DNA of 64,000 nt from an uncultured Bacteroidales bacterium (GCA_934693135.1 CAKUVA010000002.1:1-64000); one strand, 5' to 3'; shown: positions 9,241-19,292, counted from the stretch's first letter. Program-made: numbers and translations. The notes: generated by a model from the sequence alone, not told the origin.

Positions 9241-10099
9241 CGGGAATAAACGTCCGTCGACATCTTTTATTACGGGAGCTATAGCTCTTGCATTTCTTAT
9301 AATCGGGTATCAGACAGCTCTGTTCTTGCATAGGGCAGCCACTTTGAAGATTATATCTGGAGTATCTGCTCCAGACACGGTGTTTGTTTCAGTATCGTCG
9401 TGTGATTTAGGGAAAGATGAGAAGAAAGTTATAAAACGAAGTGCAGGGAAAAAGCCTGAACAAGTGTCAAATGTGGCTGCATCATTTGCTCCAAAACGGT
9501 GTGAAACATTCGAGTTTAATCCGAATACTGTTTCTGTAGATGATTTATGTCGTTTGGGATTTACACTTAAGCAGGCGAAATCAATCGATAGTTATAGGAG
9601 AAAAGGCGGTCGTTTTCGTAGAAAGTCTGATTTTGCCAAATCATTTGTGGTGGCTGATTCTGTATATAAAAGGTTGGAGTCCAGCATTAATATCCCGTTG
9701 TTAGATTTAAATACGGCAGATTCTGCAGCATTTGATGACTTGCCTGGTATAGGTGGCTATTTTGCTTCAAAAATGGTAGCATATAGAACTCGCCTTGGTG
9801 GCTATTCTTTCAAGGAACAGCTCATGGAAATTTATCATTTTGATGAAGAAAAATATATGAATTTACGGGACCTTGTGGAGGTTCGTACTCCAGCACAGCC
9901 ATTTGCGCTTTGGACTCTTCCTGCAGATTCTTTGCGCATGCATCCTTATGTTGGCAATATGCAAAGGGCAAAGGCGATAATTCTGTATAGAGAAAATAAT
10001 CCCCGTACGGCTTTGACTATAGATGGTCTTGTTCGTGCGGGAATAATAGATAAGGAAACAGGATCTAAGTTATCCCGTTGCCGTATTGAGGGGCTTTAA
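9221..10099 (+). CDS. Membrane-anchored helix-hairpin-helix (ComEA-like) protein
   Basis: A predicted DNA-binding protein anchored by one N-terminal transmembrane helix (about residues 15-36), with two or three HhH repeats after it. The clearest repeats are [20 protein letters not shown] and the [18 protein letters not shown] region. This layout is found in Bacteroidales ComEA/helix-hairpin-helix proteins, where a role in DNA uptake or repair is assumed but not proven. The start is set at ATG 9221, preceded by AGAGGGGAAG; earlier in-frame starts lie inside rsmI. The 3' end overlaps the convergent recA stop by 4 bp. Confidence 0.82.
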   Translation: MKDNKSDGNKRPSTSFITGAIALAFLIIGYQTALFLHRAATLKIISGVSAPDTVFVSVSSCDLGKDEKKVIKRSAGKKPEQVSNVAASFAPKRCETFEFNPNTVSVDDLCRLGFTLKQAKSIDSYRRKGGRFRRKSDFAKSFVVADSVYKRLESSINIPLLDLNTADSAAFDDLPGIGGYFASKMVAYRTRLGGYSFKEQLMEIYHFDEEKYMNLRDLVEVRTPAQPFALWTLPADSLRMHPYVGNMQRAKAIILYRENNPRTALTIDGLVRAGIIDKETGSKLSRCRIEGL

Positions 10100-11130
10100 T
10101 CTTCCACGTGTGTGAGTGCTTCACGGATTTTAGCCTCGATTTCATCGCTGAGTTCGGTGTTGTCCGCTATGAGTTGCTTAGTGGCTTCGCGTCCTTGTGC
10201 AAGTTTCTGATCCCCATAGCTAAACCATGAGCCGCTTTTTGTGATTATACCATATTCTACACCGAGATCCACAATCTCTCCAGTGTGGGATATACCTTCG
10301 CCGTAAACGATGTCAAATTCGGCTTTTTTGAAAGGAGGAGCCATCTTGTTCTTTACGACTTTTACCCTAGTCCGGTTACCGAGAGCTTCTTCACCATCCT
10401 TGATTTGAGTTGTTCTGCGAACATCTAAACGTACGGAAGCATAGAATTTAAGAGCGTTTCCTCCTGTGGTTGTTTCAGGGTTTCCGAACATTACTCCAAT
10501 TTTTTCGCGCAACTGGTTGATGAATATGCAACATGTGTTTGTCTTGCTGATATTGGCTGTCAGCTTCCTTAAGGCTTGACTCATGAGTCTTGCCTGGAGT
10601 CCGACTTTGTTATCACCCATTTCTCCCTCGATTTCCGCCTTAGGTGTAAGTGCTGCCACAGAATCGATAACGATGATATCGATTGCCCCTGATCTGATGA
10701 GGTTGTCAGCTATTTCAAGCGCTTGCTCGCCATTGTCCGGTTGAGAAATTAGGAGTGTCTCCAGATCTACTCCGAGAGCTTTCGCGTAGGATCTGTCGAA
10801 TGCATGCTCAGCATCGATCATTGCAGCTATTCCTCCTGTCTTCTGAGCTTGTGCAATGGCATGTATTGCCAATGTTGTCTTACCACTTGATTCAGGACCA
10901 TAGATTTCGATAATACGTCCTTTCGGATATCCCCCGATTCCGAGAGCATGGTCAAGAGCGATAGAACCGCTCGGTATAACTTGATGTTCATCCCATTGTG
11001 GCTGATCTCCCAGTTTCATGATCGTGCCTTTCCCGAAGTCTTTTTCAATCTTGTCGATCGTTGCCTGCAGTGCTTTTAGTTTTCCGGTATCAACTTCAGC
11101 GCTGCTTCCTTTTACTGCATCTTTAGCCAT
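10096..11130 (-). CDS. recA: RecA recombinase
   Basis: Forms the ATP-dependent DNA strand-exchange filament and activates the SOS response. The Walker A motif GPESSGKT is at residues 78-85, followed by DAEHAFD, the Walker B region [12 protein letters not shown], loop L1 ([20 protein letters not shown]), loop L2 with [13 protein letters not shown], and the C-terminal DNA-binding domain. At 344 aa it is complete. A TATCTTTG -7 box lies at 11179-11186 on the minus strand, but I see no good -33 or a known Bacteroidetes SOS operator. It converges on the HhH gene with a 4-bp overlap. Confidence 0.98.
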   Translation of the reverse strand: MAKDAVKGSSAEVDTGKLKALQATIDKIEKDFGKGTIMKLGDQPQWDEHQVIPSGSIALDHALGIGGYPKGRIIEIYGPESSGKTTLAIHAIAQAQKTGGIAAMIDAEHAFDRSYAKALGVDLETLLISQPDNGEQALEIADNLIRSGAIDIIVIDSVAALTPKAEIEGEMGDNKVGLQARLMSQALRKLTANISKTNTCCIFINQLREKIGVMFGNPETTTGGNALKFYASVRLDVRRTTQIKDGEEALGNRTRVKVVKNKMAPPFKKAEFDIVYGEGISHTGEIVDLGVEYGIITKSGSWFSYGDQKLAQGREATKQLIADNTELSDEIEAKIREALTHVED

Positions 11131-11269
11131 AATGTTTAAATTTTTGTTCTTATGTGCGGATTATTACCGCAATCCTTACAAAGATATAAAAATAGCTGCA
11201 ATCTGAAATGAAAAAATAACTAATTTTGTATTGTACCGGATTGCTCCGGAGACTTGATTAGAAAATAAT

Positions 11270-12349
11270 ATGAAATATAAGTTATTAGGGAAGACCCCAG
11301 AAGAATTGAAGGAAATAGCTGTTGGATGCGGACTGCCGAAATTTGCCGGTAATCAGATAGCACAATGGCTGTATAAGAAGAAGGTTAAGACCATTGACGA
11401 GATGACGAATCTTTCCAAAACTGGTCGTGAGAAGCTTTCCGAGTTATATGAAACTGGGGCAGTGCCTTATTCTGACTGTAAAATATCGTCTGATGGAACA
11501 AAGAAGTATTTGTTCCCTGTGACATGTTCGTATCTTCATGGACTTAACCGAATAGAGGGGACTGATCCTGGGAAAATAGAGTCGAGCAGTATTGAAGCGG
11601 TAATGATTCCGGAGCTTGATAGGCAGACACTTTGCGTGTCATCTCAGGCGGGGTGCAAGATGGGATGTGAGTTTTGCATGACTGGACGCCAGGGATTTCA
11701 TGGAAATCTTTCAGCTGCAGATATCCTATCTCAATATATATCTGTAGATGAATCGGATACACTTACCGGGACCGTTTTTATGGGAATGGGAGAACCTCTT
11801 GATAATTATGACAATGTGAAGAGGGCTATAGATGTGCTTACGGCGGATTGGGGATTTGGCTGGAGCCCGAAGAGGATAACATTGTCCTCCATAGGAGTAA
11901 TCCCTAACCTTAAGCGTTTTCTTGATGAAACAAGATGTCATTTGGCTATAAGCATGCATGACGCATTTCCTGACGAGAGAGGGGAAATTATGCCAGTCCA
12001 GAAAGCTTACCCGCTGAAAGATGTTATAGCACTTATCCGCAAATATGATTTTTCTGGTCAGAGGAGGGTAAGTTTTGAGTATACTATGTTCTCTGGGTTC
12101 AATGATGATAAACGTCACGCAGACGCTATTATAAGACTTTTAGGAGGACTCGAGTGCAGGGTGAATCTGATTAGGTTTCACAAGATCCCTGACTTTCCTT
12201 ATGAATCTTCCCCTGATGGAGTAATGGAAGTTTTCCGTGACAGGCTTAACAAGGCAGGGATAACATCCACTATCCGAGCTTCGAGAGGAGAGGATATCTA
12301 TGCAGCGTGCGGTATGCTTGCCGGAAAGCATAAGCAGACAATAGTATAA
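11270..12349 (+). CDS. rlmN: Dual-specificity 23S rRNA/tRNA adenine C2-methyltransferase
   Basis: Radical-SAM enzyme that methylates A2503 of 23S rRNA and A37 of some tRNAs. The cluster motif is Cys129-x3-Cys133-x2-Cys136 (CKMGCEFC). The methyl-carrier cysteine is Cys347 in AACGMLAGK, and the conserved GMGEPLDNYDNV SAM-binding segment is present. The 359-aa length is typical. A TAATTTTG box at 11221-11228 is a plausible promoter element. The patatin-like gene follows after 3 bp, so rlmN probably heads an operon reaching mtgA. Confidence 0.97.
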   Translation: MKYKLLGKTPEELKEIAVGCGLPKFAGNQIAQWLYKKKVKTIDEMTNLSKTGREKLSELYETGAVPYSDCKISSDGTKKYLFPVTCSYLHGLNRIEGTDPGKIESSSIEAVMIPELDRQTLCVSSQAGCKMGCEFCMTGRQGFHGNLSAADILSQYISVDESDTLTGTVFMGMGEPLDNYDNVKRAIDVLTADWGFGWSPKRITLSSIGVIPNLKRFLDETRCHLAISMHDAFPDERGEIMPVQKAYPLKDVIALIRKYDFSGQRRVSFEYTMFSGFNDDKRHADAIIRLLGGLECRVNLIRFHKIPDFPYESSPDGVMEVFRDRLNKAGITSTIRASRGEDIYAACGMLAGKHKQTIV

Positions 12350-12352
12350 TAT

Positions 12353-14779
12353 ATGAAAAGGATATTCAAATATATGATAGTTTCAGTCATTGCCTTGTCT
12401 TTTTTTGTAAAGGGTGTTAGGGCTGATGACTATCGTGCATTTCACCCGGTAGGACTTAATTCCATACGAGATTCTATCTCTATGAAAGAGATTCGGGCGT
12501 ATCTATCCGAAATAAAGAAAACAAGGCCTACTGTCGCTTTGGTTCTTAGTGGAGGAGGTGCCAAGGGCGTGTCTCATATCGGAGTTATGGAGTATCTTGA
12601 TTCTCTTAAGATTCCTGTGGATGTGGTTATGGGCACAAGCATGGGGGGACTAATGGGAGCATTATATGCATTGGGCTATACTCCTCATCAAATGGATTCG
12701 CTTGTGAGGACTTTCGACTGGGATGTGGCTTTGACTGACAAAGTTCCAAGAGATTATGTGTCATATACCACGAAGAAATATCGTGAAAAATTCTTGTTGT
12801 CTTTTCCGTTTTATTATGCGAGGCAGGATTATATCGAAAGGCGTAGCGAAGATGTCCAATATACTGGTGCCGGAAAGAAACATGACCAAATACATCTTGG
12901 GGCTGGCAAGGATGATGCGACATCGCTTGTGAAGGAGAATCTTCTTGGAAGTCTTCCGTCAGGATTCGCGTTTGGACAAAATGTTAATAATATATTTAGT
13001 TCATTGACAGTTGGCTATCAGGATAAGATGGACTTTATGAATCTTCCAGTTCCTTTTGTCTGTGTAGCTACGGAAATGGTTTCAGCGAGGGCTAAAGTGT
13101 GGTATGAGGGAAAACTGAATACGGCATTGAGGTCTACTATGTCTATTCCTGGTGTATTTGCTCCTGTTAGGGTTGATGGAATGGTTTTGGTTGATGGTGG
13201 AATGCGAGATAATTATCCTACAGACCTTGCGAAGAAGATGGGCGCAGATATTATCATAGGTGTCGATCTGGCGAGCGGATATAAGGATTATTTATCCCTT
13301 AATAATCTTGGGGATATAATATCTCAAGGCGTGGATATGCTCGGGAGAGAATCGTATGAGAAGAATGTAGACATACCTGATGTGACTATTAAGCCATATC
13401 TTCCAGAATTCACCATGATGAGCTTCGATGATAAGAGCATAGACATTATAATATCCAGAGGAAAGGATGCAGCTCGGGAGCAGGCGGAAGCATTGGATAG
13501 TATCAGGGTACTTACAGGTGGATGCGGAACTACATATCATAACAAGAAAGCTGTGGATATAAACATGTCTCCTGTCCGTATTTCAAAGATTGAAATTACC
13601 GGAGTTTCTGACAATGAGTCCCGTTATCTTATGAATAAGATAGGGTTGAAGCCCAATGAAAAGATAGGGAAGGGTGTGATAGAGAATGCTGTTGCGACAA
13701 TATTTGGAACCAATGCCTTTGACTATGTTACGTATGAACTGCAGGGAAATGAGGAGCCATTTGATTTGGTCATACATTGTAAGAAAGGACCTGTCCATCA
13801 GTTCGGTATCGGCGGCCGTTTCGATACTGAAGAAATCGTATCAGTCCTTTTGAACTTAGGTTTCAATGTTCACAAGATTCAGGGATCAGCATTGAACCTA
13901 ACGGGGAAGGTCGGAGCGAGTCCGTATGCGAGGGTTCACTATTATTACATGAATCCTGTCGGTCCAACTCTTAATGCCTCAGCATCCATAAAGTGGGCCA
14001 ATAAGAATCAGCTTAAGCTTGGTGGCAGTGACTATACTGTCGCTTATCTAAATGTGATGGAGGAAGCATATATTTCCAATATCAGGTGGCGTAAGTTTTT
14101 TCTACGTGGTGGTTTTAGAAATAATTACTTCAACCTAAACAATATAATGACCAGCGGAGTTATTGGTGATTATGATGTTAAGGGGTTGAAAAATAGTTAT
14201 TTATCTGCATTTTTGGATTCCAGAGCGGAAACTTTTGATGATGGTTATTTCCCTACGAGGGGATTTGCGCTCGGTGTCGGGTATGAATTTGTATTCCAAG
14301 GGCTTAATCATCACATTGAACCTTTCCATGTCGTCTCTCTCGATTTTAAGGCGGTAGCAAATTCGGGATGTTTTGCCTTCATTCCTTCCTTGAATGTAAG
14401 GTACCTAATGGGTGATAGTCCAGCTCTGCCTTATATGAATCTGATAGGTGGTTTTATTCCAGGAAGATATCTTGATCAGCAGGTCGCTTTCTCTGGGCTT
14501 AATTTCGCTGCGGCTATGCCTAACTATCTTAATGTTATCGGTACGGATTTTCGCTTCAAACTATTCAAGAACAATTATTTGACATTTCAGGCTAACTTTG
14601 CCTTTGGTATGGAGAATTTTAAGGCTTTCAATGATATACGGAATGATGTGAAAGGTGTTCTTGGTGTTGGACTCAAGTACTCATACAATTCTATTGTAGG
14701 CCCTGTTGAGTTCGACGTACATTGGTCAAATCTTCGTAATAGAGCAGGAGCATATTTTAATATCGGACTTTATTTTTGA
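12353..14779 (+). CDS. Patatin-like phospholipase with outer-membrane beta-barrel
   Basis: Predicted lipid acyl hydrolase delivered by its own barrel, as in PlpD-type (type Vd) proteins. After a signal peptide (about 1-24), the patatin domain shows the oxyanion loop GGGAKG (67-72), nucleophile Ser96 in GTSMGG and the dyad Asp281 in VDGGMRDNYP. About residues 405-475 resemble a POTRA domain, and the remainder is rich in alternating aromatic beta strands ending in Phe (IGLYF), consistent with a BamA/Omp85-like barrel. The 808-aa length fits. It sits between rlmN (3 bp) and recX, whose ATG overlaps its TGA. Substrate and whether the patatin domain is released are unknown. Confidence 0.88.
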   Translation: MKRIFKYMIVSVIALSFFVKGVRADDYRAFHPVGLNSIRDSISMKEIRAYLSEIKKTRPTVALVLSGGGAKGVSHIGVMEYLDSLKIPVDVVMGTSMGGLMGALYALGYTPHQMDSLVRTFDWDVALTDKVPRDYVSYTTKKYREKFLLSFPFYYARQDYIERRSEDVQYTGAGKKHDQIHLGAGKDDATSLVKENLLGSLPSGFAFGQNVNNIFSSLTVGYQDKMDFMNLPVPFVCVATEMVSARAKVWYEGKLNTALRSTMSIPGVFAPVRVDGMVLVDGGMRDNYPTDLAKKMGADIIIGVDLASGYKDYLSLNNLGDIISQGVDMLGRESYEKNVDIPDVTIKPYLPEFTMMSFDDKSIDIIISRGKDAAREQAEALDSIRVLTGGCGTTYHNKKAVDINMSPVRISKIEITGVSDNESRYLMNKIGLKPNEKIGKGVIENAVATIFGTNAFDYVTYELQGNEEPFDLVIHCKKGPVHQFGIGGRFDTEEIVSVLLNLGFNVHKIQGSALNLTGKVGASPYARVHYYYMNPVGPTLNASASIKWANKNQLKLGGSDYTVAYLNVMEEAYISNIRWRKFFLRGGFRNNYFNLNNIMTSGVIGDYDVKGLKNSYLSAFLDSRAETFDDGYFPTRGFALGVGYEFVFQGLNHHIEPFHVVSLDFKAVANSGCFAFIPSLNVRYLMGDSPALPYMNLIGGFIPGRYLDQQVAFSGLNFAAAMPNYLNVIGTDFRFKLFKNNYLTFQANFAFGMENFKAFNDIRNDVKGVLGVGLKYSYNSIVGPVEFDVHWSNLRNRAGAYFNIGLYF

Positions 14780-15270
14780 TGATAGAAGAAAATACATATC
14801 TCAAAGTGTTGAACCATCTTCAAGCACAGTGCTCGAGGCGAGAGTATTGTATTGCTGATGTTATGTCGAAGGCTACGAAGGCATTTGATGGAGATGAGGC
14901 TGCTGCTAGTAAACTTGTTGCGTCTCTTGTCGAGGATAAGTTCGTAGATGATTTACGGTATGCATCTGCGTTTGCGAGAGAGAAGGCGGCTTTATCCGGT
15001 TGGGGAAGACAGAAAATTGTGTATATGCTTTCTCGTAAGGGGATTGATAAAAATATAATAGTCGATGCATTGGATGAAGTGGATGTGACTATTGCTTCGA
15101 AACGCCTTGAGTCAGTGCTTTTTGCTAAATGCCGTACTCTTATTGATGATCCTCAATGCCGTTTGAAGCTGTTGCGCTTTGCGCTTGGAAGGGGATATGG
15201 GTATGATGAGATTAAGAGTGCGGTGGAAAAAGTCATGACAGAAGTAAAACAATCATTGACAAGCAAATGA
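14779..15270 (+). CDS. recX: Regulatory protein RecX
   Basis: Binds RecA filaments and limits their growth. The 163-aa protein has the three-helix RecX repeats, with VASLVEDKFVDDLRYASAFA and RFALGRGYGYDEIKSAV as the most characteristic segments. The start is taken at ATG 14779, which shares its first base with the TGA of the patatin-like gene; a TTG at 14776 is a less likely alternative. recA itself is 3.6 kb away on the other strand, so the two are not in one operon. Confidence 0.88.
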   Translation: MIEENTYLKVLNHLQAQCSRREYCIADVMSKATKAFDGDEAAASKLVASLVEDKFVDDLRYASAFAREKAALSGWGRQKIVYMLSRKGIDKNIIVDALDEVDVTIASKRLESVLFAKCRTLIDDPQCRLKLLRFALGRGYGYDEIKSAVEKVMTEVKQSLTSK

Positions 15271-16052
15271 TGTTCAATGATAGCATACGGAGTTTTCTTC
15301 TTGACGAGAATTTTGTCTTCAAAGAAGATAAAAATGGGAGTTTCCATGTGTTCAAGGTGGATGTGGGGGAAAACCATATCGTCGACATTATTCCTATACA
15401 GGTATGCTCGGTAACATTGAAACAGGCAGAAAGTCAGATGATAGAATTGTCAGGAATTGTGGGAGAAACTAAGGTGATTGTTGCAGAGGATTTGTGGTGG
15501 AGCAGAAATGGTATGATGCGTCAGAGGCTTTTGGCTCAACTTGGAAGATTTAGATCTGTGTTTGCTCGTAATACTGAGGTGAGGAGGATAAATAAGCAGG
15601 AGTCTTCAGCCTTTCTTTCAATGTTCCATACTTATGGTGATGCTTCGTCCAGATATCGCTATGGTATTTTTTCGAAAGATGGGGAAATGGTTGCAGCTGC
15701 TTGTTTTTCCTCTCCGCGTAGATGGCTAAAGGATAAGGGATATGTAAGGTCTTATGAATGGGTGCGGTACGCCTCTCTACCTGGTGTGAGAGTTGTTGGA
15801 GGAATGGGGAAGGTGCTTAAGTATTTTATAGAGAATATCTCTCCGGATGATGTCATGAGTTATGCTGATCTTGAGTGGACTTCGGGTGCTGTGTATGAGA
15901 CTTTGGGCTTTGAGAGGGAGTCTTTCCGTAGACCTGTGCTGTTTGCTATCAATCCGGAGACTTGGCTTCGTACGCCTGTTAATGGAAATGTAGACGAGGG
16001 GATGTGGTATCATTATAATCTGGGGAGTGTGAAATATAGATTGAAGTTATGA
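15267..16052 (+). CDS. Conserved hypothetical protein, possible GNAT-like fold
   Basis: Function unknown. The 261-aa protein has a central stretch (about 125-210) reading YRYGIFSKDGEMVAAACFSS, then ASLPGVRVVGGMGKVLKYF, then YADLEWTSGAVYETLGFE. That order resembles GNAT acetyltransferase-like domains seen in phage and Bacteroidetes proteins of unknown activity. No signal peptide or transmembrane helix is visible. ATGs at 15267 and 15270 are equivalent starts; the first overlaps the recX stop by 4 bp and the end overlaps mtgA by 4 bp, so it is translationally coupled on both sides. A role tied to recX or cell-wall synthesis would be speculation. Confidence 0.75.
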   Translation: MMFNDSIRSFLLDENFVFKEDKNGSFHVFKVDVGENHIVDIIPIQVCSVTLKQAESQMIELSGIVGETKVIVAEDLWWSRNGMMRQRLLAQLGRFRSVFARNTEVRRINKQESSAFLSMFHTYGDASSRYRYGIFSKDGEMVAAACFSSPRRWLKDKGYVRSYEWVRYASLPGVRVVGGMGKVLKYFIENISPDDVMSYADLEWTSGAVYETLGFERESFRRPVLFAINPETWLRTPVNGNVDEGMWYHYNLGSVKYRLKL

Positions 16053-16771
16053 GAGCGAACAGAAAGAAGAGGACATTCATAGGACGCCTATGGAGGATTA
16101 TGTTCCTAAAGCTTCCGATTACCGTCATTGTGCTTAGCCTTTTGTGGGTGTTTGCCCTTAAGTGGGTGCCTGTCTGGGTTACTCCTCTGATGGTGCAAAG
16201 GACATTTGAGCATTGGTCTGACAAAAATTTTCATACGCATAAGACGTGGGTAAGTTATGACAAGATTTCTAAGGAACTTCCCAAAGCTGTGATTGCAAGC
16301 GAGGATAATCTGTTTGACATTCACAATGGGTTTGATTGGAAGCAGATCAATATCGCCATCAATGATCATGAGAAAAAGGGTAAGAAATTACGAGGAGCCA
16401 GTACTATTTCTCAACAGACAGCCAAGAATGTGTTCTTATTTCCGTCTCGCAATTTTGTCAGAAAGGGACTTGAAGCATATTTTACCGTGCTTATCGAATT
16501 CTTTTGGGGAAAGGAGAGAATTCTGGAGGTTTATCTCAATGTAGCTGAGATGGGAAAGGGTATATATGGAGCAGAGGCTGCGGCGTATGAATTGTTTGGC
16601 AAACATGCTTCAGAACTTACCAGGCGAGAGTCTTGTCTGATAGCAGCCTGCCTTCCGAATCCTCTTAGACGTAATGCTGCGAAGCCATCGCAGTATGTGT
16701 CAGGAAGGGCTGTGACTATAGAAAATTTGGAATATAAGTTGGCGTATCCAGACTGGGTTTTGCACAAATAA
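16049..16771 (+). CDS. mtgA: Monofunctional peptidoglycan glycosyltransferase
   Basis: Polymerises lipid II into glycan strands in the periplasm. One N-terminal transmembrane anchor (about 20-40) precedes a single GT51 domain. Catalytic Glu85 is in VIASEDNLF, and the other family motifs GASTISQQTAKNVFL, GKERILEVYLNVAEMG and IYGAEAAA follow in order. At 240 aa there is no transpeptidase domain, which fits MtgA and excludes class A PBPs. It is the last gene of the packed run starting at rlmN. Confidence 0.95.
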   Translation: MRANRKKRTFIGRLWRIMFLKLPITVIVLSLLWVFALKWVPVWVTPLMVQRTFEHWSDKNFHTHKTWVSYDKISKELPKAVIASEDNLFDIHNGFDWKQINIAINDHEKKGKKLRGASTISQQTAKNVFLFPSRNFVRKGLEAYFTVLIEFFWGKERILEVYLNVAEMGKGIYGAEAAAYELFGKHASELTRRESCLIAACLPNPLRRNAAKPSQYVSGRAVTIENLEYKLAYPDWVLHK

Positions 16772-16792
16772 TGGATTTTATACTTATATTTG
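16760..16792 (+). promoter_or_regulatory. Promoter of purC
   Basis: TTTTG ending at 16762, a 22-bp gap, then TATATTTG (16785-16792) before the purC ATG at 16823. The -7 box is ideal and the spacer is slightly longer than the usual 19-21 bp. No purine riboswitch is recognisable in the short leader. Confidence 0.5.
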
Positions 16793-16822
16793 TCGTATAA
16801 ATCTTATAACCATAAACGAAAA

Positions 16823-17770
16823 ATGGAAGCGATTGTAAAAACTGACTTCAATCTTCCTGGACAGGTTTCTAAGTATGTCGGGAAAGTCCGTGATGTGTAT
16901 GATATCGAGGGTAAATATCTTGTAATGGTTGTTTCAGACAGGATTTCCGCGTTTGACGTAGTATTGCCAAAAGGTATTCCGTTTAAAGGACAAGTACTGA
17001 ATCAAATTGCGGCCAAGTTCCTTGATGCGACGGCAGATATTGTTCCGAATTGGAAAATTGCATCTCCAGATCCGGCTGTGACTGTCGGTTATAAATGTGA
17101 ACCTTATAGGGTTGAGATGGTGATTCGAGGCTGCCTTGCTGGACATGCGTGGAGAGAATATAAAGAGGGTAAGCGCGAGTTGTGTGGAGTTAAGCTTCCA
17201 GATGGAATGGTAGAGGGGCAGATGTTCCCCGAACCGATAATAACTCCGTCTGCTAAGGCATCGGAAGGACATGATGAGGATGTTACTAGAGATGAAATTA
17301 TTGCGAAGGGCATTGTTCCTGAAGAAGATTATATTCAGATAGAGAATTATACTCGTGCAATATTCAAGAGAGGACAGGAAATAGCCAAGAAGATGGGACT
17401 CATACTTGTAGATACAAAATATGAGTTTGGAAAGCGTGATGGTAGAATTTATTTGATGGATGAGGTGCATACTCCTGATTCTTCAAGATATTATTATGCC
17501 GACGGATACGAGGAAAGACTTCGAAAAGGTGAAAAACAGAAGCAGCTTTCTAAGGAATTTGTCCGCGAATGGCTGATGGATAATGGATTCCAAGGTCAGG
17601 AAGGACAAAAAGTCCCTGAGATGACACCTGAAGTGGTTGCTCACATAGAAGATAGGTATATTGAGCTTTTCGAGAAGATTACCGGGACTAAATTTATACG
17701 TGAGGAATATACTGCTGATGGTATCTGTAAGAATGTATCTGCTTATCTTAAAGAGTTGCTTGCAAAGTAA
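16823..17770 (+). CDS. purC: Phosphoribosylaminoimidazole-succinocarboxamide synthase
   Basis: Joins aspartate to CAIR to make SAICAR in purine biosynthesis, using ATP. Conserved segments are [26 protein letters not shown] (start of the ATP-binding lobe), [27 protein letters not shown] and [18 protein letters not shown]. The start is set at ATG 16823, giving 315 aa as in Bacteroides PurC; upstream in-frame codons would overlap the promoter. Confidence 0.96.
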   Translation: MEAIVKTDFNLPGQVSKYVGKVRDVYDIEGKYLVMVVSDRISAFDVVLPKGIPFKGQVLNQIAAKFLDATADIVPNWKIASPDPAVTVGYKCEPYRVEMVIRGCLAGHAWREYKEGKRELCGVKLPDGMVEGQMFPEPIITPSAKASEGHDEDVTRDEIIAKGIVPEEDYIQIENYTRAIFKRGQEIAKKMGLILVDTKYEFGKRDGRIYLMDEVHTPDSSRYYYADGYEERLRKGEKQKQLSKEFVREWLMDNGFQGQEGQKVPEMTPEVVAHIEDRYIELFEKITGTKFIREEYTADGICKNVSAYLKELLAK

Positions 17771-17817
17771 ATAAAATAATTAATTCTCGGACTGCCGAGA
17801 GTAAGATAACGAAGCCG

Positions 17818-18966
17818 ATGAAGTACACGAGGGATAAAGTCTCTGTGATTCCTGTCCTTGACCGGCGCAGAGTCAAAAGAACTGGATTGTATCCAGTCAA
17901 GATCGAGGTTATTTATAATCGCGCTCAGAAGTACTATCCTATAGCTGTAGATATGACTGTAGCAGATTGGGAGCGTATGGTGGCTGTATGGGATGATTTG
18001 GATATTGATGTTTGCCCTGTTAAGAAAAACTTCATGAAGGCATGCCGAGAGGTGGATTATGTCTTGGATAAGGGTGGTTTTTCCTTTGAAGCTTTGGATG
18101 AGCGTTTTAGATTGACATCTGAAGTTAAACTGGATGTGGCTCTCGGCATTATGCGTGATGAATTCATGCGTGATGGTCGTGTTAATTCAGCATATATGTG
18201 TAAGTATGCGCTTGAGTGTATAATACGGTTTTCTGGAGGGGGAGTCCCTTTCTGTGAAGTTACACCAGATTGGCTTAAGCGTTTCGAGTTATTTATCCTT
18301 TCAGAAGGAAAAAGCCTTGCGACGGTTGATATCTATATGAAAGCGATAAAGTCTACGATGAGGAGGGCTATACGAGGTGGCTATATCTCTGTTTCAATGT
18401 ACCCTTTCGGACAAGATCGTTATGTTATTCCGCAGGGTGGTTCAAGAACAAAAAGTCTTACAGCTGACCAGATAGAACTTGTACGTGCATACAAGGGAAA
18501 GAAGACACTGGAAAAGTATAGAGATTTGTGGTTGTTTTCCTATATGTGTGGAGGAATGAACTTCAGAGATATGCTATTCCTTCAGTATCGTAATGTTAAT
18601 AACGATGAACTTTGTTATACTCCTTCGGTGGTGACAGTTCCAAATGAGTCTAAGCAGATAAAAATACATATTACAGATGAGATGCGTTCTATTGTGCGTC
18701 GTTGGGGAAATGTTAATCGTGGGAAACCTGGTATGTATCTATTCAAATACGCTAAAGGAAACGAGAATGATACAGATAAGACGATTCTTACTCGTAAGGT
18801 GGTGTGTATGTGTAATCGTTCGTTAAAGAAAATTTCTGAAGAGTTGGATATTCCTGTGTTTACGACTCTTTCTGCGAGAAAATCTCTTCAAGATTTTCCG
18901 TCTTCTGATAGACCCCAACCTGTTGCGGGGGGGGGTGCTAAAAGACGTAAAATCAATATGTTATAG
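17818..18966 (+). CDS. Tyrosine recombinase/integrase lacking its catalytic C-terminus
   Basis: An integrase of the Bacteroidetes type with an N-terminal arm-like domain (about 1-85), a SAM-like core-binding domain (about 95-200) and the beginning of the catalytic domain. Box I is altered: the Arg falls in CGGMNFRDMLFLQY. The chain reaches TTLSARKS, where box II should continue. It then ends in a 27-residue tail (LQDFPSSDRP... KRRKINML) with no conserved H/W after box II and no nucleophile tyrosine. A run of nine G bases (18927-18935) lies in this tail. Neither alternative frame downstream restores the missing part by eye. It is probably a decayed or recently truncated integrase; tRNA-Asp lies 130 bp downstream. 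A sequencing error in the homopolymer does not explain the loss by itself. Confidence 0.72.
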   Translation: MKYTRDKVSVIPVLDRRRVKRTGLYPVKIEVIYNRAQKYYPIAVDMTVADWERMVAVWDDLDIDVCPVKKNFMKACREVDYVLDKGGFSFEALDERFRLTSEVKLDVALGIMRDEFMRDGRVNSAYMCKYALECIIRFSGGGVPFCEVTPDWLKRFELFILSEGKSLATVDIYMKAIKSTMRRAIRGGYISVSMYPFGQDRYVIPQGGSRTKSLTADQIELVRAYKGKKTLEKYRDLWLFSYMCGGMNFRDMLFLQYRNVNNDELCYTPSVVTVPNESKQIKIHITDEMRSIVRRWGNVNRGKPGMYLFKYAKGNENDTDKTILTRKVVCMCNRSLKKISEELDIPVFTTLSARKSLQDFPSSDRPQPVAGGGAKRRKINML

Positions 18967-19059
18967 CGAAACTTATTATTTATCTTTCAGATAAATCTGA
19001 TTTTTGAATCACTATTTTGTTGGTATTATACCCTATTTTACCTATGGTTTTATATCAAC

Positions 19060-19092
19060 AAAAAACTCCTGCAGAAATTTCTACAGGAGTTT
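19060..19092 (-). terminator. Intrinsic terminator of tRNA-Asp
   Basis: On the minus strand a near-perfect hairpin has 14 paired positions with one mismatch (AAACTCCTG/CAGGAGTTT outer arms at 19063-19071 and 19084-19092). A run of six T follows at 19065-19060. It starts 1 bp after the tRNA 3' end. Confidence 0.8.
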
Positions 19093-19093
19093 G

Positions 19094-19167
19094 CGGTGCG
19101 GATGGGGCTCGAACCCACGACCTCGGGCGTGACAGGCCCGCATTCTAACCAGCTGAACTACCGCACC
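19094..19167 (-). tRNA. tRNA-Asp (GTC)
   Basis: A complete 74-nt cloverleaf on the minus strand. The acceptor stem is GGTGCGG/CCGCACC with discriminator G, the D arm carries AGCTGGTTAGAA, the anticodon stem is CGGGC/GCCCG around loop CTGTCAC (anticodon GTC), and the T arm contains GGTTCGAGCC. CCA is not encoded. It has its own promoter at 19208-19237 and a terminator immediately after. The neighbouring truncated integrase suggests it may once have been an attachment site. Confidence 0.97.
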
Positions 19168-19207
19168 AGGAGTTTTGCTGTGTTTGGTGTTTCTCTCAAA
19201 CGCGTTG

Positions 19208-19237
19208 CAAAGTTAGGTGTTTTTTCTGAACATGCAA
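19208..19237 (-). promoter_or_regulatory. Promoter of tRNA-Asp
   Basis: Reading the minus strand: TTG (19237-19235), exactly 19 bp, TAACTTTG (19215-19208). It fits the Bacteroidetes consensus and lies about 40 bp before the mature tRNA 5' end. Confidence 0.75.
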
Positions 19238-19292
19238 GAGTTTTTCTGAAAAATTTTCATAAAAACGCATATAAAACGATATCTGCCTCGAG

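Noticed and set aside
17785-17800. Hairpin TCTCGG-ACTG-CCGAGA before the integrase as terminator or recombination site
   Set aside because: No T run follows it, and no second copy is seen flanking the gene; six base pairs alone are not sufficient.
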